From Nocardia amamiensis (GTDB taxonomy: Bacteria; Actinomycetota; Actinomycetes; Mycobacteriales; Mycobacteriaceae): a DNA stretch of 64,000 nucleotides. The stretch is from positions 62,001-126,000 of the forward strand of contig NZ_JADLQX010000019.1 of assembly GCF_015477605.1 (NCBI RefSeq). Reading direction: 5' to 3'. The notes under the pieces are model-generated. The model had not been told where the DNA came from. It saw only the letters and a list, made by a program, of their open reading frames with translations, and searched no databases. Position 1 is the first letter of the stretch; every line of letters begins with the position of its first letter. Below, piece by piece: positions 42,061 to 50,557 of this stretch. The position numbers were made by a program, and so were the translations under genes.

Positions 42061-42121
42061 GGCGTACCTCCGCCTTCGCTCCGGCCGTGAGCTGGGCTGA
42101 GGACGGACAACTGCGTCCTTT
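42061..42121. repeat. Single diverged copy of the 69-bp repeat
   Basis: GCGTACCTCCGCCTTCGCTC is identical to the start of the units at 34070, followed by a diverged second half (CTGAGGACGGACAACTGCGTCC). It sits directly before the ndk promoter. Confidence 0.75.
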
Positions 42122-42126
42122 ATGCT
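42121..42126 (+). promoter_or_regulatory. -10 box of ndk, leaderless start
   Basis: TATGCT ends 7 nt before the GTG start of ndk. No ribosome binding site lies between, so the mRNA probably begins at the start codon. Confidence 0.5.
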
Positions 42127-42133
42127 GAGCGCC

Positions 42134-42550
42134 GTGACTGAGCAGACGTTGGTACTCATCAAGCCGGACGGTGTGGCCCGTGGCCTTGTCGGCGAGGTGC
42201 TGGCACGTATCGAGCGCAAGGGCCTGAAGATCGTCGCCCTCGAGCTGAAGCAGGTGTCCGACGAACTGGCCGAGGGCCACTACGCCGAGCACGCCGAGAA
42301 GCCGTTCTTCGGTTCCCTGATCGAGTTCATCACCTCGGGGCCGGTGGTCGCGGCCATCCTGGAGGGCCCGCGGGCCATCGCGGCGTTCCGGCAGATTGCC
42401 GGCGGTACCGATCCGGTCGAGAAGGCCGTCCCCGGCAGCATTCGCGGAGACTTCGCTCTCGAGACGCAGGAGAACCTGGTGCACGGGTCCGATTCACCCG
42501 AATCCGCCAAGCGCGAGATCGCCCTCTGGTTCCCGGAACTGCCCGCCTGA
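42134..42550 (+). CDS. ndk: Nucleoside diphosphate kinase
   Basis: A 138-residue enzyme that transfers the gamma-phosphate between nucleoside triphosphates and diphosphates by way of a phosphohistidine. The active-site His117 is in Asn-Leu-Val-His-Gly-Ser-Asp. The N-terminus Thr-Glu-Gln-Thr-Leu-Val-Leu-Ile-Lys-Pro-Asp-Gly-Val is the family start, which supports GTG 42134 over an ATG four codons upstream. Confidence 0.97.
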   Translation: MTEQTLVLIKPDGVARGLVGEVLARIERKGLKIVALELKQVSDELAEGHYAEHAEKPFFGSLIEFITSGPVVAAILEGPRAIAAFRQIAGGTDPVEKAVPGSIRGDFALETQENLVHGSDSPESAKREIALWFPELPA

Positions 42551-43021
42551 TCGGGTCTGGACCGTCGTGCCCGCGCCGTGCCGGCGCAGGGCGAACGCGT
42601 CGCGGGCCGACGGTGCCGAGCGCCGATGGCGAACGCCCGGCGCGCGATGTGGGATACTGGCATCGGCTGCATTCGATGCCGACTGTTCGTGCAGGTGCGC
42701 GAACGAGACGTGACGAGGGCAGCCGGATGACACCGCGGTTCGATGCCGATCATCGCTGCCACGGACAAACGGCCTGGTAATTGAGGCTCGCTGTTCGCGT
42801 CGGCACGCTGGATGAGCGCTCGACCCGTGGAGTTCAGCCATACTGCCAGGCGCCGCGTGACCAGTTAGCCCGAGCGACGAACGATCGAGGAGATAACCGG
42901 GCACGCGGGGCGAGACCACTTGACCTCGCGCCCACCGGGTGCGAGTCGAACGAACAGCGCCCCCGCGTCGGCCGCGTCACTCCCGCCGGGAGGGACGCGC
43001 CCGGGGGCCCGAGGAGACTTC
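42551..43021 (+). promoter_or_regulatory. ndk-rne intergenic region and rne leader
   Basis: No gene is supported in these 470 bases. A GATACT box at 42653-42658 could start transcription near 42665, giving rne a 5' untranslated region of about 355 nt. Long rne leaders serve autoregulation in enterobacteria; whether that holds here is not shown. Confidence 0.4.
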
Positions 43022-46000
43022 GTGGCCGATCAAGAGCCGCTGGAAACAACATCACAGGATGCCGAACAATTGCCGGAGCGAATCCGAGTTCACGCCCTTG
43101 CCAAGCTGCTCGGGGTAACGAGCAAGCGCATCCTGGCCAAGCTGACCGAGATGGGGGCGGACGCGCGCAGCGCGCAATCGAACGTCGACCGAGCCGTCGC
43201 GGAGTCCGTCCGCGACGCCTTGGTGCCGGTCCAGACGGACGCCGCGCCCGAGCCGGAGGAGCCGCCCGCGCCGGAGCGCACCGCCGCCGAACCGGCGGAC
43301 ACCGGCACCGCGCAGACGACCGAGCCCGCGCAGGAGGCGGCTGAACCTCCGGAACCCGCTCCGCAACCACAAGCCGCGACGCCTTTCGCCGCCGCAGGCG
43401 TCATCTTCTCCGCCCCGGAGGTGGTGAACGCCGAGCAGCACGCGCCGAGCGGCGGTGCGGTGCACGAGCCGACCCAGTTGTTCACCCATTCGGTGCGGCA
43501 GGAACCGGTCCCGGTTGCTCCGATGGTGTTCGAATCGGCCGCCGTCGTGCAGGCGCCGCTGTTCCTGCCGCCGGACGCCGCCGCCGCGGAAGAGGCCCGC
43601 AAGAGGCGCCGCGAGGAACGCGAGACGCGGCGCTCCGAGGAGAGCGCACCCGAGCCCGCCGAGGACGAGACCGAGGTCGCCGAGGACGAGCGCGAGTCGT
43701 CCGACCAGCAGGGTGACGCCGAGGGCCAGCCGCGGCGCAGGCGTCGCGGCCGCCGTGGTCGTGGGCGCGGGCGCGGCGAGCAGCAGTCCGAAGGCGACAA
43801 CGAGGGCGAGGAGACCGAGTCCGAAACCGAGGACGAGTCGGCCGCCGAGACCACCGAGCCCGCCGAAGCCGCGGAATCGGCCGATACCAGCGCCGCCGAG
43901 TCCGAGGACGAGGAGGGCTTACCCGAGGGTTCGAGCCGTCGTCGCCGTCGGCGTCGTCGTCGCAAGGTGGCCGGCGAATCCGGCGAGACCGAGCCCGCCG
44001 ACGACGATCCGCCGAACACGGTGGTGCACGAGCGCGAGCCGCGCAACAAGGCCCGCACCCGCGTGACGGTGGACGAGGTCCAGGGCATCACGGGTTCGAC
44101 CCGGCTGGAAGCCAAGCGGCAGCGCCGCCGGGACGGCCGGGAGGCAGGCCGCCGCCGTCCGCCGATCCTGACCGAGTCGGAGTTCCTGGCCCGGCGCGAG
44201 GCGGTGGACCGGGTCATGGTGGTGCGGGAGAAGTCCTTCCCGGACCATCCGACCGCGACGCAGGTCGCGGTGCTCGAAGACAACGTCCTGGTCGAGCACT
44301 TCGTCACCAGCACCGGTTCCGCGTCCATGGTGGGCAACGTGTACCTGGGCAAGGTGCAGAATGTGCTGCCCAGCATGGAGGCGGCGTTCGTCGACATCGG
44401 CCGCGGCCGCAACGGTGTGCTCTACGCCGGTGAAGTGAACTGGGAGGCCGCCGGGCTCGGCGGCAAGGAGCGCAAGATCGAGCAGGCGCTCAAGCCGGGC
44501 GATCAGGTGCTCGTCCAGGTGAGCAAGGACCCGGTCGGTCACAAGGGCGCCCGCCTGACCACGCAGATCAGCCTGGCCGGGCGCTTCCTGGTGTACGTGC
44601 CGGGCGGCACCTCCACCGGAATCAGCCGCAAGCTGCCCGACACCGAGCGCAAGCGCCTGAAGGAGATCCTGCGCGAGATCGTGCCCGCCGACGCCGGTGT
44701 GATCATCCGCACCGCCTCCGAGGGCGTCAGCGAGACCGAGCTGGCCCGGGACGTGGACCGGCTGCAGGCCACCTGGCGCACTATCCAGCAGCAGACCGGC
44801 AAGGAGAACAACGCTCCGAAGACGCTGTACGAGGAGCCCGACCTCCTGGTCAAGGTCATCCGCGACCTGTTCAACGAGGACTTCTCCAAACTGGTCATCG
44901 AAGGCGACCGGGCCTGGAGCACGGTGGAGAAGTACATCGGCACCGTCGCGCCGGACCTGCTCGCCCGGGTCGCCCGGCACGACAACAACGGCGTCGACGT
45001 GTTCGAGGCCTACCGGATCGACGAGCAGCTGGCCAAGGCGCTGGATCGCAAGGTGTGGCTGCCCTCCGGCGGCACCCTGGTGATCGATCGCACCGAGGCC
45101 ATGACGGTCATCGATGTGAACACCGGCAAGTTCACCGGTTCCGGCGGCAGCAACCTGGAGGAGACGGTCACCAGGAACAACCTGGAGGCGGCCGAGGAGA
45201 TCGTGCGCCAGATGCGGCTGCGCGACATCGGCGGCATGATCGTCGTCGACTTCATCGACATGGTCCTGGAGTCCAACCGCGACCTGGTGCTGCGCCGCCT
45301 CACCGAGGCGCTGGGCCGCGACCGCACCCGGCACCAGGTCTCCGAGGTCACCTCGCTGGGCCTGGTCCAGATGACCCGCAAGAAGCTGGGCACGGGCTTG
45401 GTCGAGGCGTTCTCCACCACCTGTGAGCACTGCCATGGCCGCGGCATCCTGGTGCACACCTACCCGGTGGAACCCGGTTCGGGCGACGAAACCGCCGGGC
45501 GGGCCCGGGAAGGCGGTTCGCGCAGGCGGCGCGGCCGGGACAAGGGTGCGGCCGCGCAGGCCCAGCCCGCCAACGGTGCCGGTCCGGCCACCGACCACGT
45601 CGACGAGGACGCCGCCGTCAAGCGGGCGCATCCGGTGGCGTTGGCGATGGCCGCGCACCAGTCCGAGGAGACCGAGGCTGTCGAGCCCGCGGTTGTCGGC
45701 GAATCCGCCGCGGCCGCCGAAGGCGTTGCCGCCGCCGAGTCGCTGATCGAGGAGGCGGTGCACGCTGCCGTGGCGGTGCCCGCGGAGGAGCCCGAGACCG
45801 AGCCCGCCGAAGTCGTGGAGGTCATCGAGGAGGTCGAGACCGGCGAGCCCGTGGGCGCCCAGGAACCCGAGGCGGTTGCCGAGCCCGCAGAGGCCGTCGA
45901 GCCCGCTCGGGTTGCCGAGCCCGCGCAGGGTCCGGAGCCCGTCGGCGCTGCCGAGCCCGTGCAGGCTGCCGAGCCGGCACCGGCTGCCGAGCCCGCTCAC

Positions 46001-46378
46001 GTCACCGAGCCCGTTCGGACCGCTGAGCCGACCCCGGCCGTCGAACCCGCACAGGCGGCGGAGCCCGCATACGCCGCCGAACCCGCTCGGACCGCGGAGC
46101 CCGCCGCGGCGGTCGCCGCGGCCGGTGCTCCGGCGGCCACCAACGGTGTGGCCGAACCGGGGCAGGTCCGCCAGGTTCGGCGCCGGAGGGTTGCTCGTTC
46201 CACCGCCGCACCGGCCGCGGACAGCTCGGGCGCGGTGTTCGTGCTGCCTACCGGTGATCAGGCGCCCGCGCCCACCATCGACTACTCCCAGCCCGAGCCG
46301 GTCGAATTGCCGCAGCGCAACCGGCCACGCAGGCGGGCGGTCGGGCGACCGGCGGGTGCGCCGGAGTCGTCGGACTGA
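43022..46378 (+). CDS. rne: Ribonuclease E/G family endoribonuclease
   Basis: An 1118-residue RNase E, the main enzyme of mRNA decay and rRNA processing. Residues 15-45 resemble the IF2 N-terminal module (Arg-Val-His-Ala-Leu-Ala-Lys-Leu-Leu-Gly-Val). Residues 60-400 are acidic and disordered with Arg-rich RNA-binding tracts near 245 and 310. The catalytic core spans about 400-815, with an S1 domain near 440, catalytic Asp698 in Val-Ile-Asp-Val-Asn-Thr-Gly, and the zinc-link Cys801-Glu-His-Cys804. The C-terminal 300 residues include a long degenerate Ala-Glu-Pro repeat. GTG 43022, with GAGGAG 6 nt upstream, fits the N-terminus of mycobacterial RNase E; the frame is open further upstream. Confidence 0.95.
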   Translation: MADQEPLETTSQDAEQLPERIRVHALAKLLGVTSKRILAKLTEMGADARSAQSNVDRAVAESVRDALVPVQTDAAPEPEEPPAPERTAAEPADTGTAQTTEPAQEAAEPPEPAPQPQAATPFAAAGVIFSAPEVVNAEQHAPSGGAVHEPTQLFTHSVRQEPVPVAPMVFESAAVVQAPLFLPPDAAAAEEARKRRREERETRRSEESAPEPAEDETEVAEDERESSDQQGDAEGQPRRRRRGRRGRGRGRGEQQSEGDNEGEETESETEDESAAETTEPAEAAESADTSAAESEDEEGLPEGSSRRRRRRRRRKVAGESGETEPADDDPPNTVVHEREPRNKARTRVTVDEVQGITGSTRLEAKRQRRRDGREAGRRRPPILTESEFLARREAVDRVMVVREKSFPDHPTATQVAVLEDNVLVEHFVTSTGSASMVGNVYLGKVQNVLPSMEAAFVDIGRGRNGVLYAGEVNWEAAGLGGKERKIEQALKPGDQVLVQVSKDPVGHKGARLTTQISLAGRFLVYVPGGTSTGISRKLPDTERKRLKEILREIVPADAGVIIRTASEGVSETELARDVDRLQATWRTIQQQTGKENNAPKTLYEEPDLLVKVIRDLFNEDFSKLVIEGDRAWSTVEKYIGTVAPDLLARVARHDNNGVDVFEAYRIDEQLAKALDRKVWLPSGGTLVIDRTEAMTVIDVNTGKFTGSGGSNLEETVTRNNLEAAEEIVRQMRLRDIGGMIVVDFIDMVLESNRDLVLRRLTEALGRDRTRHQVSEVTSLGLVQMTRKKLGTGLVEAFSTTCEHCHGRGILVHTYPVEPGSGDETAGRAREGGSRRRRGRDKGAAAQAQPANGAGPATDHVDEDAAVKRAHPVALAMAAHQSEETEAVEPAVVGESAAAAEGVAAAESLIEEAVHAAVAVPAEEPETEPAEVVEVIEEVETGEPVGAQEPEAVAEPAEAVEPARVAEPAQGPEPVGAAEPVQAAEPAPAAEPAHVTEPVRTAEPTPAVEPAQAAEPAYAAEPARTAEPAAAVAAAGAPAATNGVAEPGQVRQVRRRRVARSTAAPAADSSGAVFVLPTGDQAPAPTIDYSQPEPVELPQRNRPRRRAVGRPAGAPESSD

Positions 46379-46395
46379 GTCGTCGCTCAGGTCCC

Positions 46396-46428
46396 GTGGC
46401 CCTCGCCGGTGCGACCGGCGGGGGCCAC
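46396..46428 (+). terminator. Terminator hairpin after rne
   Basis: GTGGCCC and GGGCCAC enclose CGCCGGT and ACCGGCG, giving a 15-bp stem with a single T/G mismatch and a 3-nt loop, 17 bp after the stop. No T run follows. Confidence 0.65.
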
Positions 46429-46505
46429 GTGCGTGTCGGCGGCGAACCGGTGGCGTCGGCGCGGTGTGCACCGACGCCGGTTTGGTCGTGGCGGTAGCCG
46501 TCCTG

Positions 46506-46511
46506 TAATCT
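46506..46511 (+). promoter_or_regulatory. -10 box of the rplU-rpmA operon
   Basis: TAATCT preceded by TG (an extended -10) lies about 195 bp before rplU, after the rne terminator. Transcription would start near 46518, leaving a leader of about 190 nt, long enough for autogenous control of the ribosomal proteins. Confidence 0.5.
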
Positions 46512-46705
46512 TGGACAGTCGCTGCCCGGTGACAACATGTTTTGTCTTCGTGGCTCGGTTCTCGCCAGTTCGACACCGAGAGCCACCAGGCGCCGAGGCG
46601 GCGGCGATTACCAGACCAGTCGTGTGGCGGTTTCCGGTGGGATCAGTCCCGGGGAGCGCCGCGTGAGCAAGTGCCGAGCACTATAGGAAGAAGGGCAGCC
46701 GACCG

Positions 46706-47017
46706 ATGGCAACGTACGCGATCGTCAAGACCGGCGGAAAGCAGTACAAGGTCGCGGTCGGTGACCTGGTGAAGGTCGAGAAGATCGAGGGTGCGCCGGG
46801 CACCGCCGTGGCGCTGGATCCGGTCTTGGTCGTCGATGGCGCCGAGCTGACCACCGATGCCGCGAAGCTGGCCAAGGTCTCCGTGGCCGCCGAGGTGGTC
46901 GAGCAGACCAAGGGCCCGAAGATCCGCATCCACAAGTTCAAGAACAAGACCGGCTACCACAAGCGCCAGGGTCACCGTCAGCCGCTGACGGTCCTGAAGG
47001 TCACCGGCATCAAGTAA
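46706..47017 (+). CDS. rplU: 50S ribosomal protein L21
   Basis: A 103-residue ribosomal protein of full normal length. It begins Met-Ala-Thr-Tyr-Ala-Ile-Val-Lys-Thr-Gly-Gly-Lys-Gln-Tyr-Lys-Val and ends with the family signature Lys-Ile-Arg-Ile-His-Lys-Phe-Lys-Asn-Lys-Thr-Gly-Tyr near residues 72-85. A GAAGAAGGG site precedes the ATG. It is the first gene of the rplU-rpmA operon. Confidence 0.98.
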   Translation: MATYAIVKTGGKQYKVAVGDLVKVEKIEGAPGTAVALDPVLVVDGAELTTDAAKLAKVSVAAEVVEQTKGPKIRIHKFKNKTGYHKRQGHRQPLTVLKVTGIK

Positions 47018-47039
47018 GACATCCCGAGGAGAATCAGCT

Positions 47040-47306
47040 ATGGCACACAAGAAGGGCGCGTCCAGCTCCCGGAACGGACGCGATTCCAACGCCCAGCGAC
47101 TCGGCGTCAAGCGCTTCGGCGGCCAGACGGTCAAGGCGGGCGAGATCCTGGTGCGTCAGCGCGGCACCCACTTCCACCCCGGCGTGAACGTCGGCCGTGG
47201 CGGTGACGACACCCTGTTCGCCCTCGCGGCGGGCGCGGTGGAGTTCGGCAGCAAGCGTGGACGCAAGACCGTCAACATCGTCGTCCCGGAGCCGGTTCAG
47301 GCCTGA
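47040..47306 (+). CDS. rpmA: 50S ribosomal protein L27
   Basis: An 88-residue ribosomal protein of the peptidyl-transferase region. It begins directly with Ala-His-Lys-Lys-Gly-Ala-Ser-Ser-Ser-Arg-Asn-Gly-Arg-Asp-Ser, so it lacks the cleaved N-terminal extension found in Firmicutes. It follows rplU by 22 bp behind GAGGAG. Confidence 0.98.
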   Translation: MAHKKGASSSRNGRDSNAQRLGVKRFGGQTVKAGEILVRQRGTHFHPGVNVGRGGDDTLFALAAGAVEFGSKRGRKTVNIVVPEPVQA

Positions 47307-47335
47307 CCGCCGAACCACTTCCGGACAACAGCGAG

Positions 47336-47368
47336 CGGGTCAGGGTCTCGAAACCCTGGCCCGTTTTT
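47336..47368 (+). terminator. Intrinsic terminator between rpmA and obg
   Basis: CGGG-T-CAGGGT pairs with ACCCTG-G-CCCG (one G-U pair), with a 6-nt loop, and five T residues follow directly. It lies 30 bp after rpmA, so obg expression must rely on read-through or its own promoter. Confidence 0.85.
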
Positions 47369-47427
47369 CGTGTTCCCGCCACGCCGGCCCTGAGTACGAC
47401 CAGTCCCGAAGGAGGATGATTCGGCGT

Positions 47428-48882
47428 ATGTCCAAGTTCATCGACCGTGTCGTACTGCATGTGCGTGCGGGCAAGGGGGGCCACGGTTGCGCCTCGGTGC
47501 ACCGGGAGAAGTTCAAGCCGCTCGGCGGACCGGACGGCGGCAACGGCGGCAACGGCGGAGACGTGATCCTCGAGGTCGACTCCAACGTGCACACCCTGCT
47601 GGACTTCCACTTCCACCCGCACGCCAAGGCGGGCAACGGCAAGCCGGGCGAGGGCGGCAACCGGGACGGCAAGCAGGGCGCCGACCTGGTGCTGAAGGTG
47701 CCCGACGGCACCGTGGTGCTCGACGACGACGGCAAGGTGCTCGTCGACCTGGTCGGCGCAGGCAACCGCTTCATCGTCGCCCGCGGCGGACGCGGCGGGC
47801 TCGGCAACGCCGCACTGGCCTCGAAGGCGCGCAAAGCGCCCGGTTTCGCGCTGCTCGGCGAGAACGGCGAAGAGCTCGACCTGGTACTGGAGCTGAAGTC
47901 GGTCGCCGACGTCGGGCTCGTCGGGTTTCCGTCCGCGGGCAAATCATCGCTGGTCTCGGTGCTGTCGGCGGCCAAGCCGAAGATCGCCGACTACCCGTTC
48001 ACCACGCTGGTGCCCAACCTCGGTGTAGTCGCCAGCGGTGACACCACTTTCACCGTCGCGGACGTGCCCGGCCTGATCCCCGGCGCCAGCGAGGGCCGTG
48101 GCCTCGGCCTGGACTTCCTGCGGCACCTGGAGCGCTGCGCGGTGCTCGCACACGTGGTGGACTGCGCGACGCTGGAGCCGGGGCGCGACCCGGTGTCCGA
48201 CGTGGACGCGCTCGAGGCCGAACTCGCCGCCTATCGACCGGCCTTGAGCGCCGACGCCGGGCTCGGCGATCTGGCCGACCGGCCGCGCGTGGTGATTCTC
48301 AACAAGATCGACGTGCCGGACGCCGCCGAGCTCGCGGAAATGGTGACCCCGGAGTTCACCGAGCGGGGGTGGCCGGTGTTCGAGATCTCCGCGGTGAGCC
48401 GGGCGGGCCTGCGCCCCTTGACGTTCGCACTCGCCGATCTGGTGCGCACTTACCGCGAGGAGCATCCGAAGGCGGCGCCCAAGCGCCCGGTCATCCGTCC
48501 GATCGCGGTGGACGAGACCGGTTTCAGCGTGATCGCGGACCCGGAGGAGCCGGGCGGCTTCATCGTGCGCGGCACCCGGCCGGAGCGGTGGGTGCGCCAA
48601 ACCCAATTCGACAACGACGAGGCCGTGGGCTACCTGGCCGACCGCCTCGCCCGCCTCGGCGTCGAGGACGAGCTGGTGCGGTTGGGTGCCGAGCCGGGAG
48701 CGCCGGTGACCATCGGCGACGTCACCTTCGACTGGGAGCCACAGATCTCGGCGGGCATCGACATGGTGCCCACCGGTCGCGGCACCGATGTCCGGTTGGA
48801 GCAGACCGACCGGGTGAGCGCGGCCGAGCGCAAGCACGCGTCCCGGGTGCGGCGCGGGTTGGTGCAAGAAGACGAGGAGTAG
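47428..48882 (+). CDS. obgE: GTPase Obg/CgtA
   Basis: A 484-residue essential GTPase that acts in 50S ribosome assembly and stress response. The Gly-rich Obg domain fills residues 1-160. The G domain has G1 Gly166-Phe-Pro-Ser-Ala-Gly-Lys-Ser173, G3 Asp-Val-Pro-Gly near 212, and G4 Asn-Lys-Ile-Asp near 292. A C-terminal OCT domain follows, with a basic/acidic tail. The ATG at 47428 lies 12 nt after AGGAGG; the in-frame ATG at 47416 abuts that site and is unlikely to be used. Confidence 0.97.
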   Translation: MSKFIDRVVLHVRAGKGGHGCASVHREKFKPLGGPDGGNGGNGGDVILEVDSNVHTLLDFHFHPHAKAGNGKPGEGGNRDGKQGADLVLKVPDGTVVLDDDGKVLVDLVGAGNRFIVARGGRGGLGNAALASKARKAPGFALLGENGEELDLVLELKSVADVGLVGFPSAGKSSLVSVLSAAKPKIADYPFTTLVPNLGVVASGDTTFTVADVPGLIPGASEGRGLGLDFLRHLERCAVLAHVVDCATLEPGRDPVSDVDALEAELAAYRPALSADAGLGDLADRPRVVILNKIDVPDAAELAEMVTPEFTERGWPVFEISAVSRAGLRPLTFALADLVRTYREEHPKAAPKRPVIRPIAVDETGFSVIADPEEPGGFIVRGTRPERWVRQTQFDNDEAVGYLADRLARLGVEDELVRLGAEPGAPVTIGDVTFDWEPQISAGIDMVPTGRGTDVRLEQTDRVSAAERKHASRVRRGLVQEDEE

Positions 48883-49007
48883 GACGTGGAGGGTCGGGTC
48901 GCGGTGCGTACGCCGGGCGGCGAGTTCGACCGTTCGCGGTCAGGGCGGGTCGCGGCATCCGCCCGTACCACTGTGGATCCTATTGTGGCGCAGGGAGTTC
49001 GGTTGCG

Positions 49008-50150
49008 ATGCAGGTGACTTCGGTGACCGCCGAGACGGATTCGTCGGGCCTGAGCGAGGCTCGGCTGGCGATCGCGTCGGCGCGGCGGGTGGTGGTGAAG
49101 ATCGGTTCGTCCGCACTGACCAGTCTGAAAGGCGGTCTGGACACCGCGCGGCTGGATCGGCTCGCGGACGCGGTGGAGGCCCGGATGCGCTCGGGGTCCG
49201 ATGTGGTCGTGGTGTCCTCCGGCGCGATCGGCGCAGGTATCGCGCCGCTCGGGCTGACCAGTCGTCCTCGTGACCTGGCTACCAAGCAGGCGGCCGCGAG
49301 CGTCGGACAGCTGGCACTCGCCCACGCGTGGGGCACGTCGTTCGCCCGCTACGGCCGCACGGTCGGCCAGGTCCTGCTGAGCGCCGACGACTTCGCCCGC
49401 CGCGAACACCATCGCAACGCGCAGCGCACGCTGGATCGCCTGCGTTCGCTCGGCGCGATCGCCGTGGTGAACGAAAACGACACCGTCGCAACGGAAGAGA
49501 TCCGTTTCGGCGACAACGACCGGCTCGCCGCGCTGGTCGCGCACCTGGTCGGCGCGGACGCGCTCGTGCTGCTGTCCGACGTGGAGGGCCTGTACGACGG
49601 CGACCCCCGCAAGGGCCCCGCCAACTTCATTCCGGAGGTCCGCAGCAGTGCCGACCTGGACGGCGTGATCGCGGGCAGCGGCGGCGCGCTCGGCACCGGC
49701 GGCATGGCGTCCAAGCTGTCCGCGGCCCGGCTCGCCGCCGACGCGGGCGTACCGGTCCTGCTGGCCGCCGCGTCCTCGGCCGCGACCGCACTCACCACCG
49801 GCACCGTGGGCACCGCGTTCGCCGCCCGCCCGGTGCGGTTGTCCGCGCGCAAGTTCTGGGTCCGGCACGCGGCCGACAGCCGCGGCGCCCTGCTGATCGA
49901 CGACGGCGCGGTCCAAGCGGTGGCGCACCGGCGTCGATCCCTGCTCGCCGCCGGCATCGTCGGCGTCCGCGGCCGCTTCTACGGCGGCGACGTGGTCGAC
50001 CTGGTGGCCCCCGACAACCGCATCGTGGCCCGCGGCGTCGTCGAATACGACAGCACCGAACTGGCCGGCATGCTCGGCCGCTCCACCGACGAACTCCCCG
50101 AGACCATGCAACGCCCCGTCATCCACGCTGACGACCTGGTCAAGGTGTAA
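49008..50150 (+). CDS. proB: Glutamate 5-kinase
   Basis: A 380-residue enzyme that phosphorylates glutamate, the first step of proline synthesis. The amino-acid-kinase domain shows Val-Val-Lys-Ile-Gly-Ser-Ser-Ala-Leu near residue 30, Ser-Ser-Gly-Ala-Ile-Gly-Ala-Gly near 70, and Gly-Asp-Asn-Asp-Arg-Leu-Ala-Ala near 168. The C-terminal 100 residues are a PUA domain. It follows obg by about 125 bp, a conserved order. proA is not present directly downstream. Confidence 0.96.
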   Translation: MQVTSVTAETDSSGLSEARLAIASARRVVVKIGSSALTSLKGGLDTARLDRLADAVEARMRSGSDVVVVSSGAIGAGIAPLGLTSRPRDLATKQAAASVGQLALAHAWGTSFARYGRTVGQVLLSADDFARREHHRNAQRTLDRLRSLGAIAVVNENDTVATEEIRFGDNDRLAALVAHLVGADALVLLSDVEGLYDGDPRKGPANFIPEVRSSADLDGVIAGSGGALGTGGMASKLSAARLAADAGVPVLLAAASSAATALTTGTVGTAFAARPVRLSARKFWVRHAADSRGALLIDDGAVQAVAHRRRSLLAAGIVGVRGRFYGGDVVDLVAPDNRIVARGVVEYDSTELAGMLGRSTDELPETMQRPVIHADDLVKV

Positions 50151-50248
50151 TCCGCAGCACAACGCCGTGTGCTTGCGCGGGCTGGCGGTGGTGCCCGGTC
50201 GTCGGGTGTTTGCCTAGCCTGTGAGACATTACCCAGTAAGCTGGAGCC

Positions 50249-50557
50249 GTGACAGCGGCCCATGACTACGAGGCGGTCCACAACATGGTGGATCGGTTGT
50301 CGCCGGATCAGGTCCGACGACTGAGGCTGCTGGTGACCGAGCCCGAGCAGATCGAAACCGAGGACACCGAACTGCTGCAGGCAGTCAAGAAGGTTGCTCG
50401 CGAACTCGGCATCGCACATGACGCCGGGAAGGTCTCGGACAAATTCATGCCTCGCCGGAGGTCGCTGGGGTTCATCGGCACGCTCGACGCCGAACCGGAG
50501 CTGGCGGAAAGATCGGGAGACTTGGTCCGTAAGGGCTTGGGCGGCGTCGAGTGCTGA
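50249..50557 (+). CDS. VapB-like antitoxin
   Basis: A 102-residue antitoxin candidate. The C-terminal part, with Pro-Arg-Arg-Arg-Ser-Leu-Gly-Phe-Ile-Gly-Thr-Leu and a following acidic segment (Glu-Leu-Ala-Glu-Arg-Ser-Gly-Asp-Leu-Val), is the toxin-wrapping tail seen in VapB-type antitoxins; the N-terminal helices probably dimerise and bind DNA. TAAGCT ends 6 nt before the GTG start and no usable ribosome binding site is present, which suggests a leaderless mRNA. In the same frame, directly after its stop codon, comes the remnant of the toxin gene. Confidence 0.75.
   Translation: MTAAHDYEAVHNMVDRLSPDQVRRLRLLVTEPEQIETEDTELLQAVKKVARELGIAHDAGKVSDKFMPRRRSLGFIGTLDAEPELAERSGDLVRKGLGGVEC

Noticed and set aside
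43919..46576. 885-codon minus-strand frame opposite rne
   Set aside because: Shadow of the repeat-rich rne reading frame, without protein-like features.
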